In this document: positions 1 through 7,031 of the stretch, in pieces | Layout: the number at the start of each line of letters is the position of its first letter | Numbering within the stretch: the stretch's first letter is position 1 | Source of the DNA: DATLFQ01 sp035540915 | GTDB lineage: Bacteria; Actinomycetota; Acidimicrobiia; Acidimicrobiales; GCA-2861595 | NCBI GenBank assembly: GCA_035540915.1 | Contig: DATLFQ010000153.1 | Location: 1-17,636, forward strand | DNA length: 17,636 nt | Direction: 5' to 3' | Notes under the pieces: generated by a model | Told to the model about the DNA's origin: nothing | The model's database searches: none | What the model saw: only the letters and a program-made list of their open reading frames with translations | Made by a program: the position numbers and the translations under genes

Positions 1-42
1 TGCTGGGTAGGGTTCACAGGTGATGACAGTCGTGCGCCCGGA

Positions 43-1476
43 GTGGTTTCCACGGCGGCGCCGGCACCATCGCCCGCGTCAATGATCGACCACCGCGACG
101 AGGACATCATCCTCGTGAGCGACCTCCACCTCGGCCCCGGCCCCCTGCACTGCGTCGAGACGTTCTTCCATGACGCGGAGTTCTGTCGCTTCCTCGACGG
201 CCTGGTGCGACGCGCCGAGCCGGAGGGGCGTTCATGGCGGCTCGTGATCCTCGGCGACTTCTTCGACTTCCTGCGCTGCGAACTGGTCACCAACGAGGAA
301 CGCAGCGCGCCGACCGAGTCGGTCGCCATGGCCACCCTCGAGCGGATCGTGACGAGCCACCCGGACGTGTTCAGTGGGCTGGCCCGCTTCCTCGCCGCCG
401 GTTTCCCGGTCGACATCGTCATAGGGAACCACGACGCCGAGCTCATCCGCCCGCCGTTACAGGAGCGCCTGCGCTCCGTCCTGGCCGATGCCGGTGCAGG
501 TGGAGCGGCCCGCGCCGTGCGGTTTCACCCCTGGATCTATTTCCTGCCGGGGGTGGTCTACGCCGAGCACGGCAACCAACACGACGGGTTCAACTCCTTC
601 AGCACCGTCCTCGACCCCTACGTTGCCGGCCCACCCGGGCCCCTGGAGCGGCCCATCGGAACCTTCCTGTTCGGGGCGGTCGAGCGTCTCTTGTACGACA
701 TCGATCCCTGCCCCGACCACGCCAGCTCACCCATCCGGTACTACGAGCTGGCCGCCCGTCGCCAGCCCGGCCTGGCGCTCGACGCGCTGCGTCGCCAAGC
801 GGTGATCCTCGGCGACCTTGTCCGTCACGCCAGGGCGATCTCGGGACCAACGTGGGCAGCTCGCCGGGCCACCTACCGCGCCGAGATGCTGGAGCCGTAC
901 GCGAAAGACGTGGGGCTGAGCCCCGAGACGGTGCTGGCCATCGACGAGATGTCGTCGGCGTCGCAGAGCGCGGTCTCGTTGTTGATCGAGGAGGCCGTGA
1001 AGATCAACACCCGCCGCTCAGGCCCGGCGGTGGGGTTGCTCGCCCTCGGGTACCTGGCGTCAAAGCGAGGGGCCACCCGGGTCCTGGGCATGGGTGGGGC
1101 GGCGGCGGCGGCACTCGCTCACCTGCGCAAGGGCCTACCGCTGTCGCCGACGGGGCGCCATGTGAAGTACCTCCAGCGGGCGGCCGTGGCCACCGAGGCC
1201 CTGCTGCGGGCCGAAGGGGCGAGCGTGCCCTACTACGTGTTCGGACACACCCATGCCGCCCAGCACCTTCCGCTCGCCTTCGGGGCCGGGGCGGCGCAGT
1301 ACCTCAACACCGGCACCTGGTCATGCCTGGCGCCGCCGGCGGCCGAAACCCTTCGCACCATCAGGCCCACGTTCGTCCACATCGTCCCGGCCCGAGACGG
1401 GTCGCCCGCTGCGGCGCGGCTGCTGGCCTGGAACTCCTCGTCCGAGTCGGCTGAGACGCTGCGGTTCCAGGCCTAG
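43..1476 (+). CDS. Large calcineurin-like metallophosphoesterase
   Basis: A metal-dependent phosphoesterase; the substrate cannot be read from sequence. The 477-residue product shows the family's metal-binding motifs in order: SDLHLG (D27, H29), GDFFDF (D72), GNHD (N129, H130), an EHGNQHD segment (H176) and GHTHA (H402, H404). Between H176 and the GHTH motif lie about 225 residues, far more than in compact family members such as LpxH. This insert looks mostly helical, with a small-residue-rich hydrophobic stretch near 328-358 that might touch a membrane. I chose GTG at 43; ATG at 82 (residue 14) is an alternative and lies just before the conserved domain. The frame is open to the left window edge, so a start outside the window is possible. 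It stands alone and is convergent with the next gene. Family assignment is secure, the role unknown. Confidence 0.88.
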   Translation: MVSTAAPAPSPASMIDHRDEDIILVSDLHLGPGPLHCVETFFHDAEFCRFLDGLVRRAEPEGRSWRLVILGDFFDFLRCELVTNEERSAPTESVAMATLERIVTSHPDVFSGLARFLAAGFPVDIVIGNHDAELIRPPLQERLRSVLADAGAGGAARAVRFHPWIYFLPGVVYAEHGNQHDGFNSFSTVLDPYVAGPPGPLERPIGTFLFGAVERLLYDIDPCPDHASSPIRYYELAARRQPGLALDALRRQAVILGDLVRHARAISGPTWAARRATYRAEMLEPYAKDVGLSPETVLAIDEMSSASQSAVSLLIEEAVKINTRRSGPAVGLLALGYLASKRGATRVLGMGGAAAAALAHLRKGLPLSPTGRHVKYLQRAAVATEALLRAEGASVPYYVFGHTHAAQHLPLAFGAGAAQYLNTGTWSCLAPPAAETLRTIRPTFVHIVPARDGSPAAARLLAWNSSSESAETLRFQA

Positions 1477-1478
1477 AC

Positions 1479-1494
1479 CTCGTCCACGGACGAG
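1479..1494. terminator. Small hairpin between convergent genes
   Basis: CTCGTC and GACGAG are perfect inverted repeats around a 4-base CACG loop, starting 2 bases after the metallophosphoesterase stop codon and 22 bases from the SDR stop. There is no T-tract on either side, so it would be a weak or T-less terminator. The position between two converging genes is the main support. Confidence 0.35.
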
Positions 1495-1516
1495 ATGGGC
1501 CGAGGCGGCGCGAACC

Positions 1517-2194
1517 TCACCTCAGCAGCCAGCCGCCGTCCACAGGCAGGTTGACACCGTTGACGGCCGTGTTGCGGAGGAGAAAGACGACGGCGTCGCG
1601 GACCTCGGTCATGGTGGCCAGCCGGCCCAGCGGCGTCCGGGCGACAACCGGGTCGAGCGGCTTGCCGGTCCAGTACGGGCTGTCGCCGACGATCCCGGGG
1701 TGGATGCCGTTGACCCTGATCGGCGCGAGCTCACTCGCCAAGCTGTGCACGAGCCCGACCACGCCGGCGTTCACCGTGGACACCGTCGTGGAGCCCGGGT
1801 ACGGCCGATGCATGGCCAGCCCGCCGAAGACGACGATCGAGCTGCCGGGATGCATGCGCGTCACGAGTGCGTGCACGACCTCGGTGTACCCGACGAGCTT
1901 GAGCGTGACCAGCCGGATGGCCCGCTCGACCACGTAGTCGGCGACGCTGTTGTGGTCCCGGTCGATGGCGGAGAGCACGAGGTGGTCGACGCGCTCCACC
2001 CCGGCGAGCGCGCCGGCGATGGCCTCCGGCTCGGCCAGGTCGAGCGCCACGCCGCGAGCGCCGATCTCCTCGGCCACGCGCGCCGCCCGGCCTGCGTCGC
2101 GGCTGGTCAGCAGGACGTCGTCGCCGAGATCGGCGAAGAACCGCGAGATCTCCATCCCGATCCCCGATGAGCCACCCACGACGACAACGCTCAT
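1517..2194 (-). CDS. SDR-fold protein with missing catalytic residues
   Basis: A 225-residue short-chain dehydrogenase/reductase fold protein. The nucleotide-binding motif GGSSGIG (residues 7-13), the acidic/polar turn after the second strand (SRD, 31-33), the segment RVNGIHPGIV (160-169) and the C-terminal VNLPVDGGW (214-222) are typical of classical SDRs. The active site is not. Where classical members have Ser, and then Tyr-x-x-x-Lys, this protein has Gly124/125, Val138 and Asn142 (motif TVSTVNAGV). The NNAG motif is also replaced (LVLSAI). It may bind NAD(P) without doing ordinary oxidoreduction, or belong to a divergent SDR branch. ATG at 2194 has no clear ribosome-binding site, so a leaderless transcript is possible. 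It is divergent from the VOC gene across about 95 bases. Confidence 0.85.
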   Translation of the reverse strand: MSVVVVGGSSGIGMEISRFFADLGDDVLLTSRDAGRAARVAEEIGARGVALDLAEPEAIAGALAGVERVDHLVLSAIDRDHNSVADYVVERAIRLVTLKLVGYTEVVHALVTRMHPGSSIVVFGGLAMHRPYPGSTTVSTVNAGVVGLVHSLASELAPIRVNGIHPGIVGDSPYWTGKPLDPVVARTPLGRLATMTEVRDAVVFLLRNTAVNGVNLPVDGGWLLR

Positions 2195-2289
2195 GACGGG
2201 AAGCGCCGGTACGCCGCCGATTTCGGCGCACGGACGTGCTTCTGCAGGCGGGTGCTCGGCACGTCGCGACAGTAGGTTGAAGCGCTGTC
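2195..2289. promoter_or_regulatory. Divergent intergenic region, SDR / VOC
   Basis: This 95-base spacer separates two divergent genes and must hold the promoter of each. Neither start codon has a strong Shine-Dalgarno sequence. I could not identify a convincing -35/-10 pair or operator by eye. Confidence 0.3.
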
Positions 2290-2661
2290 ATGCGCTTGGC
2301 GGCCGCCGATCACGTCGTGCTGATCTCTCCCGACCCCGAGCGGCTGGTGGCCTGGTACCGCCACCACCTGGGTGTCGAGGCCGAGCGGCTCGACGCGTGG
2401 CGACGAGGCAACGTCCCGTTCGTGTCGCTGCGCGTGAGCCCGACGTTCCTGATCGACATCGCCCGGGGCGAGCGCACGGGCACGAACGTCGATCACATCG
2501 CCCTGGTCGTGGAGGATGTCGACCTCGACGAGCTGGCCGCATCGGGTTCGCTTCCCGTCGAGGCGGGGCCGGCCGACCTGTTCGGCGCCCGGGGTACCGG
2601 GCGCGGCCTCTACCTCCGGGACCCCGATGGGAACCGGGTCGAGCTGCGCAGCTATTCGTAG
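2290..2661 (+). CDS. VOC family (glyoxalase/dioxygenase fold) protein
   Basis: A 123-residue vicinal-oxygen-chelate fold protein made of two beta-alpha-beta-beta-beta units. Seen in the sequence: the opening strand with DHVVL (H8), a PERLVAWYRHHLG helix region (residues 16-28), the second repeat opening VDHIALVV (H69) and the classical ending RDPDGNRVELRSYS (110-123, E118). H8, H69 and E118 sit where metal ligands usually are; the fourth ligand position, often Glu, appears to be Asp56 (FLIDIARG). Members include glyoxalase I, ring-cleaving dioxygenases and antibiotic-binding proteins, so the reaction cannot be named. ATG at 2290 directly precedes the fold and is the natural start. The next gene follows after 43 bases in the same direction and may be co-transcribed. 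Confidence 0.85.
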   Translation: MRLAAADHVVLISPDPERLVAWYRHHLGVEAERLDAWRRGNVPFVSLRVSPTFLIDIARGERTGTNVDHIALVVEDVDLDELAASGSLPVEAGPADLFGARGTGRGLYLRDPDGNRVELRSYS

Positions 2662-2704
2662 GGGGTCAGACTTCGCACCGGTATCCGACAACTGGAGGTT
2701 CACC

Positions 2705-2986
2705 ATGAAGTTCCTGGTCATCTGGAACGTGGAGCTGTCCCGCGTGTCGACCGAGATGATGAAGTCGGTCCTGACCATGCCCGACTACGCCAAGCCGCTC
2801 GAGGCCCAGGGCAAGGTCATCGGGCGCTACCACATCGTCGGGTCGCACGGAGGGGCCTGGATCTACAACGTCGACTCGAACGACGAGCTGGAGATGCTGC
2901 TGGCCAAGTCGCCCGTCTACAACTTCTCCCACTTCCAGGTCCATCCCCTCGCCGACATGTCGTCGCTCCCCATCGGTCAGGCGTGA
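2705..2986 (+). CDS. Muconolactone isomerase-like small protein
   Basis: A 93-residue ferredoxin-like-fold protein. The pattern MKFLVIWNVE (1-10), QGKVIGRYHIVG (35-46), WIYNVDSNDELEMLLAKSP (52-70) and FQVHPLADM (77-85) follows the muconolactone delta-isomerase family, where the enzyme acts late in the catechol branch of the beta-ketoadipate pathway. No other aromatic-degradation gene is visible here, so the true substrate is uncertain and it may be a related uncharacterised family member. The frame is open further upstream, but ATG at 2705 is clearly the start: GGAGGT at about 2693-2698 is a strong ribosome-binding site 6 bases ahead, and the homology begins exactly there. It lies between the VOC gene and the GH15 gene, all on the same strand. 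Confidence 0.78.
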   Translation: MKFLVIWNVELSRVSTEMMKSVLTMPDYAKPLEAQGKVIGRYHIVGSHGGAWIYNVDSNDELEMLLAKSPVYNFSHFQVHPLADMSSLPIGQA

Positions 2987-3041
2987 ACGACGCCGGCATA
3001 GCGGCCACCGCCGACCGGCAGGATCGCCCGGTACCCGGCCG

Positions 3042-4835
3042 GTGAGGATCGAGGACTACGCCCTCATCGGCGACACCCAGACCGCCGCACTGGTCGGTCG
3101 GGACGGCTCGATCGACTGGTGCTGCCTGCCCCGGTTCGACTCCAGCGCCTGCTTCGCCGCCCTGCTCGGCACCCGGGACAACGGCCGCTGGCGCATCGCC
3201 CCGAGCGACGGTAGCGCCGGCACCGACCGGCGCTACGTGCCCGACACGCTGGTCGTCGAGACCACGTTCACGACTGCGACAGGCAGCGTCCGCCTGACCG
3301 ACTGCATGCCGATCCGCGGTGAGGCACCCGACCTCGTACGGGTCGTCGAGGGCCTGACCGGGCGCGTGGCCATGACCATGGACCTGGTGATCCGCTTCGA
3401 CTACGGCGCCTTCGTGCCGTGGGTCCGCCGCTGCGACGGGGCGTTGCAGGCGATCGCCGGCCCGGACGCCCTGGAGCTGCGGACCCCGGTGGCGACCCAC
3501 GGCGAGGGCCTGTCGACCGTCGCCGAGTTCGAGGTCTCGGCCGGAGACCGGGTGCCGTTCGTGCTCACCTGGCACCCGTCCCACGAACCCCCTCCGAAGG
3601 CCGTCGACGCAACGGCCGCCGTCGCCGAGACGGTCGCCTGGTGGCAGGACTGGTCGTCGCGCTGCACCACGGCCGGCGACTACCGCGACCTCGTCGTCCG
3701 CTCGCTGATCACGCTCAAGGCCCTCACCCACGGCCCGACGGGCGGGCTGGTGGCGGCGCCCACGACCTCGCTCCCCGAGGACCTGGGCGGCGTCCGCAAC
3801 TGGGACTACCGGTACTGCTGGCTGCGCGACGCCACCTTCAGCCTCTACGCCTTGATGCTCGGCGGCTACGAGGCCGAAGCGGTGGCCTGGCGAGACTGGC
3901 TGCTCCGGGCGGCCGCCGGCTCCCCCGAGCAGCTGCAGATCATGTACGGCCCGGCCGGTGAGCGGCGGTTGCCAGAGCTCACGCTGGACTGGCTCGACGG
4001 CTACGAGGGGTCGCGGCCGGTCCGGATCGGCAACGCCGCCAGCCGCCAGTTCCAGCTCGACGTGTACGGCGAGGTGATGGACTGCCTGCACCAGGCCCGC
4101 CAGTCGGGCGTGCCCGACGACGCGGACGCCTGGAGCCTGCAGACGGCGGTCATGGAGTTCCTGGAGGGCCACTGGCGCGACGCCGACGAGGGGATCTGGG
4201 AGGTGCGCGGCCCGCGCCGGCACTTCACCCACTCCAAGGTCATGGCCTGGGTCGCCGCCGACCGCGCCGTGAAAGCCGTCGAGCGGTTCGACCGGGCCGG
4301 CCCGGTCGAGCGCTGGCGGCAGCTCCGTGCCGAGATCCATACCGAGGTCTGCGCCGACGGCTTCGACGCGGAACGCACCACCTTCACGCAGTCCTACGGC
4401 CGTCCCGAGCTGGATGCCAGTCTGCTCATGATCCCCCTCGTCGGCTTCCTGCCGGCCGGCGACCCGCGCATGGTCGGCACCGTGGCCGCCATCGAACGCG
4501 AGCTGTGCGAGGGCGGGCTCGTCCGCCGCTACGCCGGCGACAGCCTCGGCGAGATCGACGGGCTGCCCGGGGAGGAAGGCGCCTTCCTGCCGTGCAGCTT
4601 CTGGCTGGCAGACAACCTCATTCTCCAGGGTCGCCGGGACGAGGGGCGGGCGGTGTTCGACCGGCTGGTCGGGCTGGCGAACGACGTCGGGCTGCTTGCC
4701 GAGGAGTACGACGCCGCCGCCGGGCGCCTCGTCGGCAACTTCCCCCAGGCGTTCACTCACGTCGCGCTGGTCAACACCGCCCACAACCTCGGCGCGGGAA
4801 CCGGCCCGGCCCGGGCCCGGGGTCAAGAGGCGTGA
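3042..4835 (+). CDS. GH15 glycoside hydrolase (trehalase/glucoamylase type)
   Basis: A 597-residue enzyme of glycoside hydrolase family 15, which cleaves alpha-glucosidic bonds with inversion; actinobacterial relatives include mycobacterial trehalase and glucoamylase-like enzymes. The N-terminal beta-sandwich starts with the hallmark IEDYALIGDTQTAALVGRDG (3-22) and SIDWCCLPRFDS (23-34). The catalytic (alpha/alpha)6 barrel follows, with EDLGGVRNWDYRYCWLRDA (246-264), DEGIWEVRG (382-390, likely general acid Glu), GEEGAFLPCSFWLADN (510-525), LLAEEYD (551-557, likely base Glu) and GNFPQAFTHVAL (565-576). Length is normal for the family and no signal peptide is seen, so it is probably cytoplasmic, acting on trehalose or maltodextrin. 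GTG at 3042 places the start at the conserved IEDYALIGD motif; no good Shine-Dalgarno precedes it. Confidence 0.9.
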   Translation: MRIEDYALIGDTQTAALVGRDGSIDWCCLPRFDSSACFAALLGTRDNGRWRIAPSDGSAGTDRRYVPDTLVVETTFTTATGSVRLTDCMPIRGEAPDLVRVVEGLTGRVAMTMDLVIRFDYGAFVPWVRRCDGALQAIAGPDALELRTPVATHGEGLSTVAEFEVSAGDRVPFVLTWHPSHEPPPKAVDATAAVAETVAWWQDWSSRCTTAGDYRDLVVRSLITLKALTHGPTGGLVAAPTTSLPEDLGGVRNWDYRYCWLRDATFSLYALMLGGYEAEAVAWRDWLLRAAAGSPEQLQIMYGPAGERRLPELTLDWLDGYEGSRPVRIGNAASRQFQLDVYGEVMDCLHQARQSGVPDDADAWSLQTAVMEFLEGHWRDADEGIWEVRGPRRHFTHSKVMAWVAADRAVKAVERFDRAGPVERWRQLRAEIHTEVCADGFDAERTTFTQSYGRPELDASLLMIPLVGFLPAGDPRMVGTVAAIERELCEGGLVRRYAGDSLGEIDGLPGEEGAFLPCSFWLADNLILQGRRDEGRAVFDRLVGLANDVGLLAEEYDAAAGRLVGNFPQAFTHVALVNTAHNLGAGTGPARARGQEA

Positions 4836-4869
4836 CCGTGCGGGCGCCACCGGCCCAGCGGTTTCACGA

Positions 4870-5481
4870 CTACACGCCGCCGTGCTGGCCGACGCCGGTG
4901 GCGATCTCCCGCTCGCGGAACCGACCGCCGGCGCCGCGGCGCAGCGTCGGGGTGCGCCCGCCCGCACCTTCGCGCAGTCCCTCGAGCAGCTCCCCCAGGG
5001 CCTCGGTCGAACTGAGCTCGAACCGGTCCAGCACCCGTTCGAGGTAGGACTTCTCGCGGCCGTAGGCGGCGGTTGGCAGCGCGTGGGTCGGCCAGGACTC
5101 GTCGACCGGCCGATCTCCGTCGGCCGGGGAGTAGGCACCCACCGACGACGATATACAAGCGCTGGGACGCCAGCCTCGGCCACTGCCTCGAACAAAACGG
5201 ATGGCGCCCAGAACGTTGTTGCGCCAGGTGGCCAGGTGGTCGTGGGTGGGCTGGAACATCCAGGCCAGGTGGACGACCGCGTCGGCACCGCGGAAGTGGG
5301 CCACCAGGTCGTCGGTGGTCACGTCGGCACGCGCCCAGACCGTCTTCGGCGGCGCCCCGTCCGGCAGGCGGCGGGCCAGACCCACGACGAACCCGACCTG
5401 GGCGTCGCGCCCGAGCGCCCCGACCACGCTGGTCCCCACGTTCCCGGTCGCTCCCACCACCACCACTCGCAGGCCGCCCAT
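4870..5481 (-). pseudogene. Decayed NAD-dependent epimerase/dehydratase gene
   Basis: The 203-codon frame starts at an ATG (5479-5481) with a good GGAAGGAG ribosome-binding site. It opens like an extended-SDR epimerase: VVVVGATGNVGTSVV (residues 5-19), then ADAVVHLAW and RNNVLGAIRFV. At about 5195-5200 one extra base moves the true reading to another frame (EAVAEAGVPALVY). Near 5160 a missing base restores the first frame (SSVGAYSPADGDRPVDESWP). The active-site pair survives as YGREK. After LDRFE the sequence jumps straight to the C-terminal tail of the family (STEALGELLEGLREGAGG ... ATGVG). About 130-150 residues are missing by my memory of full-length relatives of about 340. The junction lies near 5010-5020, where the short word GTTCGA occurs twice on the minus strand. 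Most likely a degraded gene, though all three changes leave the frame open. It is divergent from the galactose operon. Confidence 0.7.
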
Positions 5482-5684
5482 CGGGGCTCCTTCCGATCGG
5501 CGCCCCGCGGCGACGCGCCAGGGTCATCCCCGCCGCCGGTTCACCGCTACCGTTACCGAAATCCTCCCCTTGCCGTCCGGTTTGCCGGAGACGCCCGACT
5601 GGGTAGGCGGCCGCCGGGTTTATCAGCCAGCCCGCACCATCGGCTCACGTCAGGAGTGCCTCGAGGGGCGGAAAGGACCGAGGG
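5482..5684 (+). promoter_or_regulatory. Leader and promoter region of the galactose operon
   Basis: About 200 bases separate the decayed epimerase gene from the first operon gene, and the operon promoter is expected here. Visible structure: three ACCGNN words in tandem at 5543-5560 (ACCGCT, ACCGTT, ACCGAA); a perfect inverted repeat TCCGG-TTTG-CCGGA at 5576-5589; a 10-base palindrome GGCGGCCGCC at 5606-5615. TTGCCG occurs at 5570 and 5582 as possible -35 elements, but no well-spaced -10 is convincing. GGAAAGGA at 5670-5677 is the ribosome-binding site of the next gene. None of these is proven to be an operator. Confidence 0.3.
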
Positions 5685-7031
5685 TTGAACGGCTTGGCCA
5701 GCGCCGATCGGCATCACGCCGTCCCGTTCGTCGGCGCCTTCGAGTCCGTCTTCCAGCCGGCCTTCGACGTGGACAACATGGAGCTGACCGGCCATGACGA
5801 GCGGTGGGCCGCCGACCTGGAACTGCTGCACCGCTCCGGTGTCCGCCAGCTGCGCTACCCCGTGCGCTGGCACCGTGTCGAGGCCCGGCCCGGCACATTC
5901 GACTGGGCCCGCACCGACGAGGTCCTCGGCTGGCTGGCCGACCACGACATGGCCGTCATCGCCGACCTGGTCCACCACACCAGCTACCCGCGCTGGCTGA
6001 CCGGCTTCACCGATCGGGCCTTCCGGCCCGCCTACCTGCGCTTCGTCGAGGCCTTCGCCCTCCGCTACCCCCATATCGGGGGGTACACGCTGTTCAACGA
6101 GCCGTTTACAACGTTCCAGCTCTGCGGCCACGAGGGGATCTGGCCGCCCCACCTCACCGGCGTCGCAGGCTTCGCCGCAGTCGCCCGGGCCGTGCTCCCC
6201 GCCGTCGCCGAGGCCAGCCGGATGTGCCGGGAGCTGCTCCCCGACGCCCGCCACGTCTACGTCGACGCGTGCGAGCGGCACACCGGCGACGGCCCGGTCG
6301 GTGCGGCACGGGCCGCCCTGGCAAACGACCGCCGCTTCGTCGTCCTGGACGCCTTCCTCGGTCGCCACCTCGACGAGCGGCGGCCCTTCGTCCGCGCGCT
6401 GCAGGCGGCCGGTGCCGACGACCTCTTCGACCTGGTCCCGGGCCACGTCGACGTGCTGGGCCTCGACTACTACGCGCACTGCCAGTGGGACTACTCGGGT
6501 CCGTCGGGAAAGGGGGCCATGCACTCCCCCCGACCGGCTCCGTTGGCCAGCTTGATCCTGGAGTACGCTGACCGCTACCAGCTGCCGGTCATGCTGGCCG
6601 AGACCAACGTTCGGGGGTACGCCTCCGACCGGGCCAGCTGGCTGAAGTACACGCTCGAGCAGTGTGAGCTGGCCACGGCCGCCGGGGTCGACCTCCGCGG
6701 CTACTGCTGGTTCCCGTTCGTCGACTCCTGCAACTGGGACTCGGTGCTCCGCCGCAGCGAGGGCAACATCGACCCCGTGGGCGTGTACTGGCTGGACGAG
6801 CAGCTGGACCGGCGGGCGTCGTGCATGTCGAGCGCGTATGCCCTGGCGGCATCGGGAGCCCCGGTCGCCGCGCTGCCGGCCTTCCGGTTCCGCGAGCCCG
6901 TGGCCGACTGGCTCCGGGGCTGGGCGCCGCAGATGGCGCACTGGGAGTGGCAGGACCCGCCCGTCTACGAGACCGATCCGCCGCCCCCGGCGGAACCCAT
7001 CGAGCTGAGGATCGAAGATGCCCACGGATGA
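5685..7031 (+). CDS. GH1-like (clan A) glycoside hydrolase
   Basis: A 448-residue TIM-barrel glycosidase resembling family GH1. Clan GH-A marks are visible: RYPVRWHRVEARPGTFDW (57-74), as in GH1 strand/helix 2; YTLFNEPF (134-141) with the acid/base Glu139; VDVLGLDYYAHCQWDY (255-270); MLAETNVRG (303-311) with the likely nucleophile Glu306, where true GH1 enzymes have a TENG motif; and GYCWFPFVDSCNWD (339-352), matching the GH1 WS.xDNfEW-like region. There is no signal peptide. Its substrate is not readable; beta-galactoside or beta-glucoside cleavage fits the context. The start is TTG at 5685, supported by GGAAAGGA 7 bases upstream. It is the first gene of the operon and its 3' end overlaps the glycosyltransferase gene by 14 bases, so the two are probably translationally coupled. 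Confidence 0.8.
   Translation: MNGLASADRHHAVPFVGAFESVFQPAFDVDNMELTGHDERWAADLELLHRSGVRQLRYPVRWHRVEARPGTFDWARTDEVLGWLADHDMAVIADLVHHTSYPRWLTGFTDRAFRPAYLRFVEAFALRYPHIGGYTLFNEPFTTFQLCGHEGIWPPHLTGVAGFAAVARAVLPAVAEASRMCRELLPDARHVYVDACERHTGDGPVGAARAALANDRRFVVLDAFLGRHLDERRPFVRALQAAGADDLFDLVPGHVDVLGLDYYAHCQWDYSGPSGKGAMHSPRPAPLASLILEYADRYQLPVMLAETNVRGYASDRASWLKYTLEQCELATAAGVDLRGYCWFPFVDSCNWDSVLRRSEGNIDPVGVYWLDEQLDRRASCMSSAYALAASGAPVAALPAFRFREPVADWLRGWAPQMAHWEWQDPPVYETDPPPPAEPIELRIEDAHG

Noticed and set aside
2516..2704. Longer form of the muconolactone-isomerase-like protein
   Set aside because: The extra N-terminus is an out-of-frame reading of the VOC gene. ATG 2705 has a strong ribosome-binding site and matches the family start.
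2817..5288. 823-codon minus-strand open frame
   Set aside because: Mostly antisense to GH15 with no motifs. Only its first part (about 5160-5200) carries the frameshifted stretch of the epimerase remnant, which is reported there.
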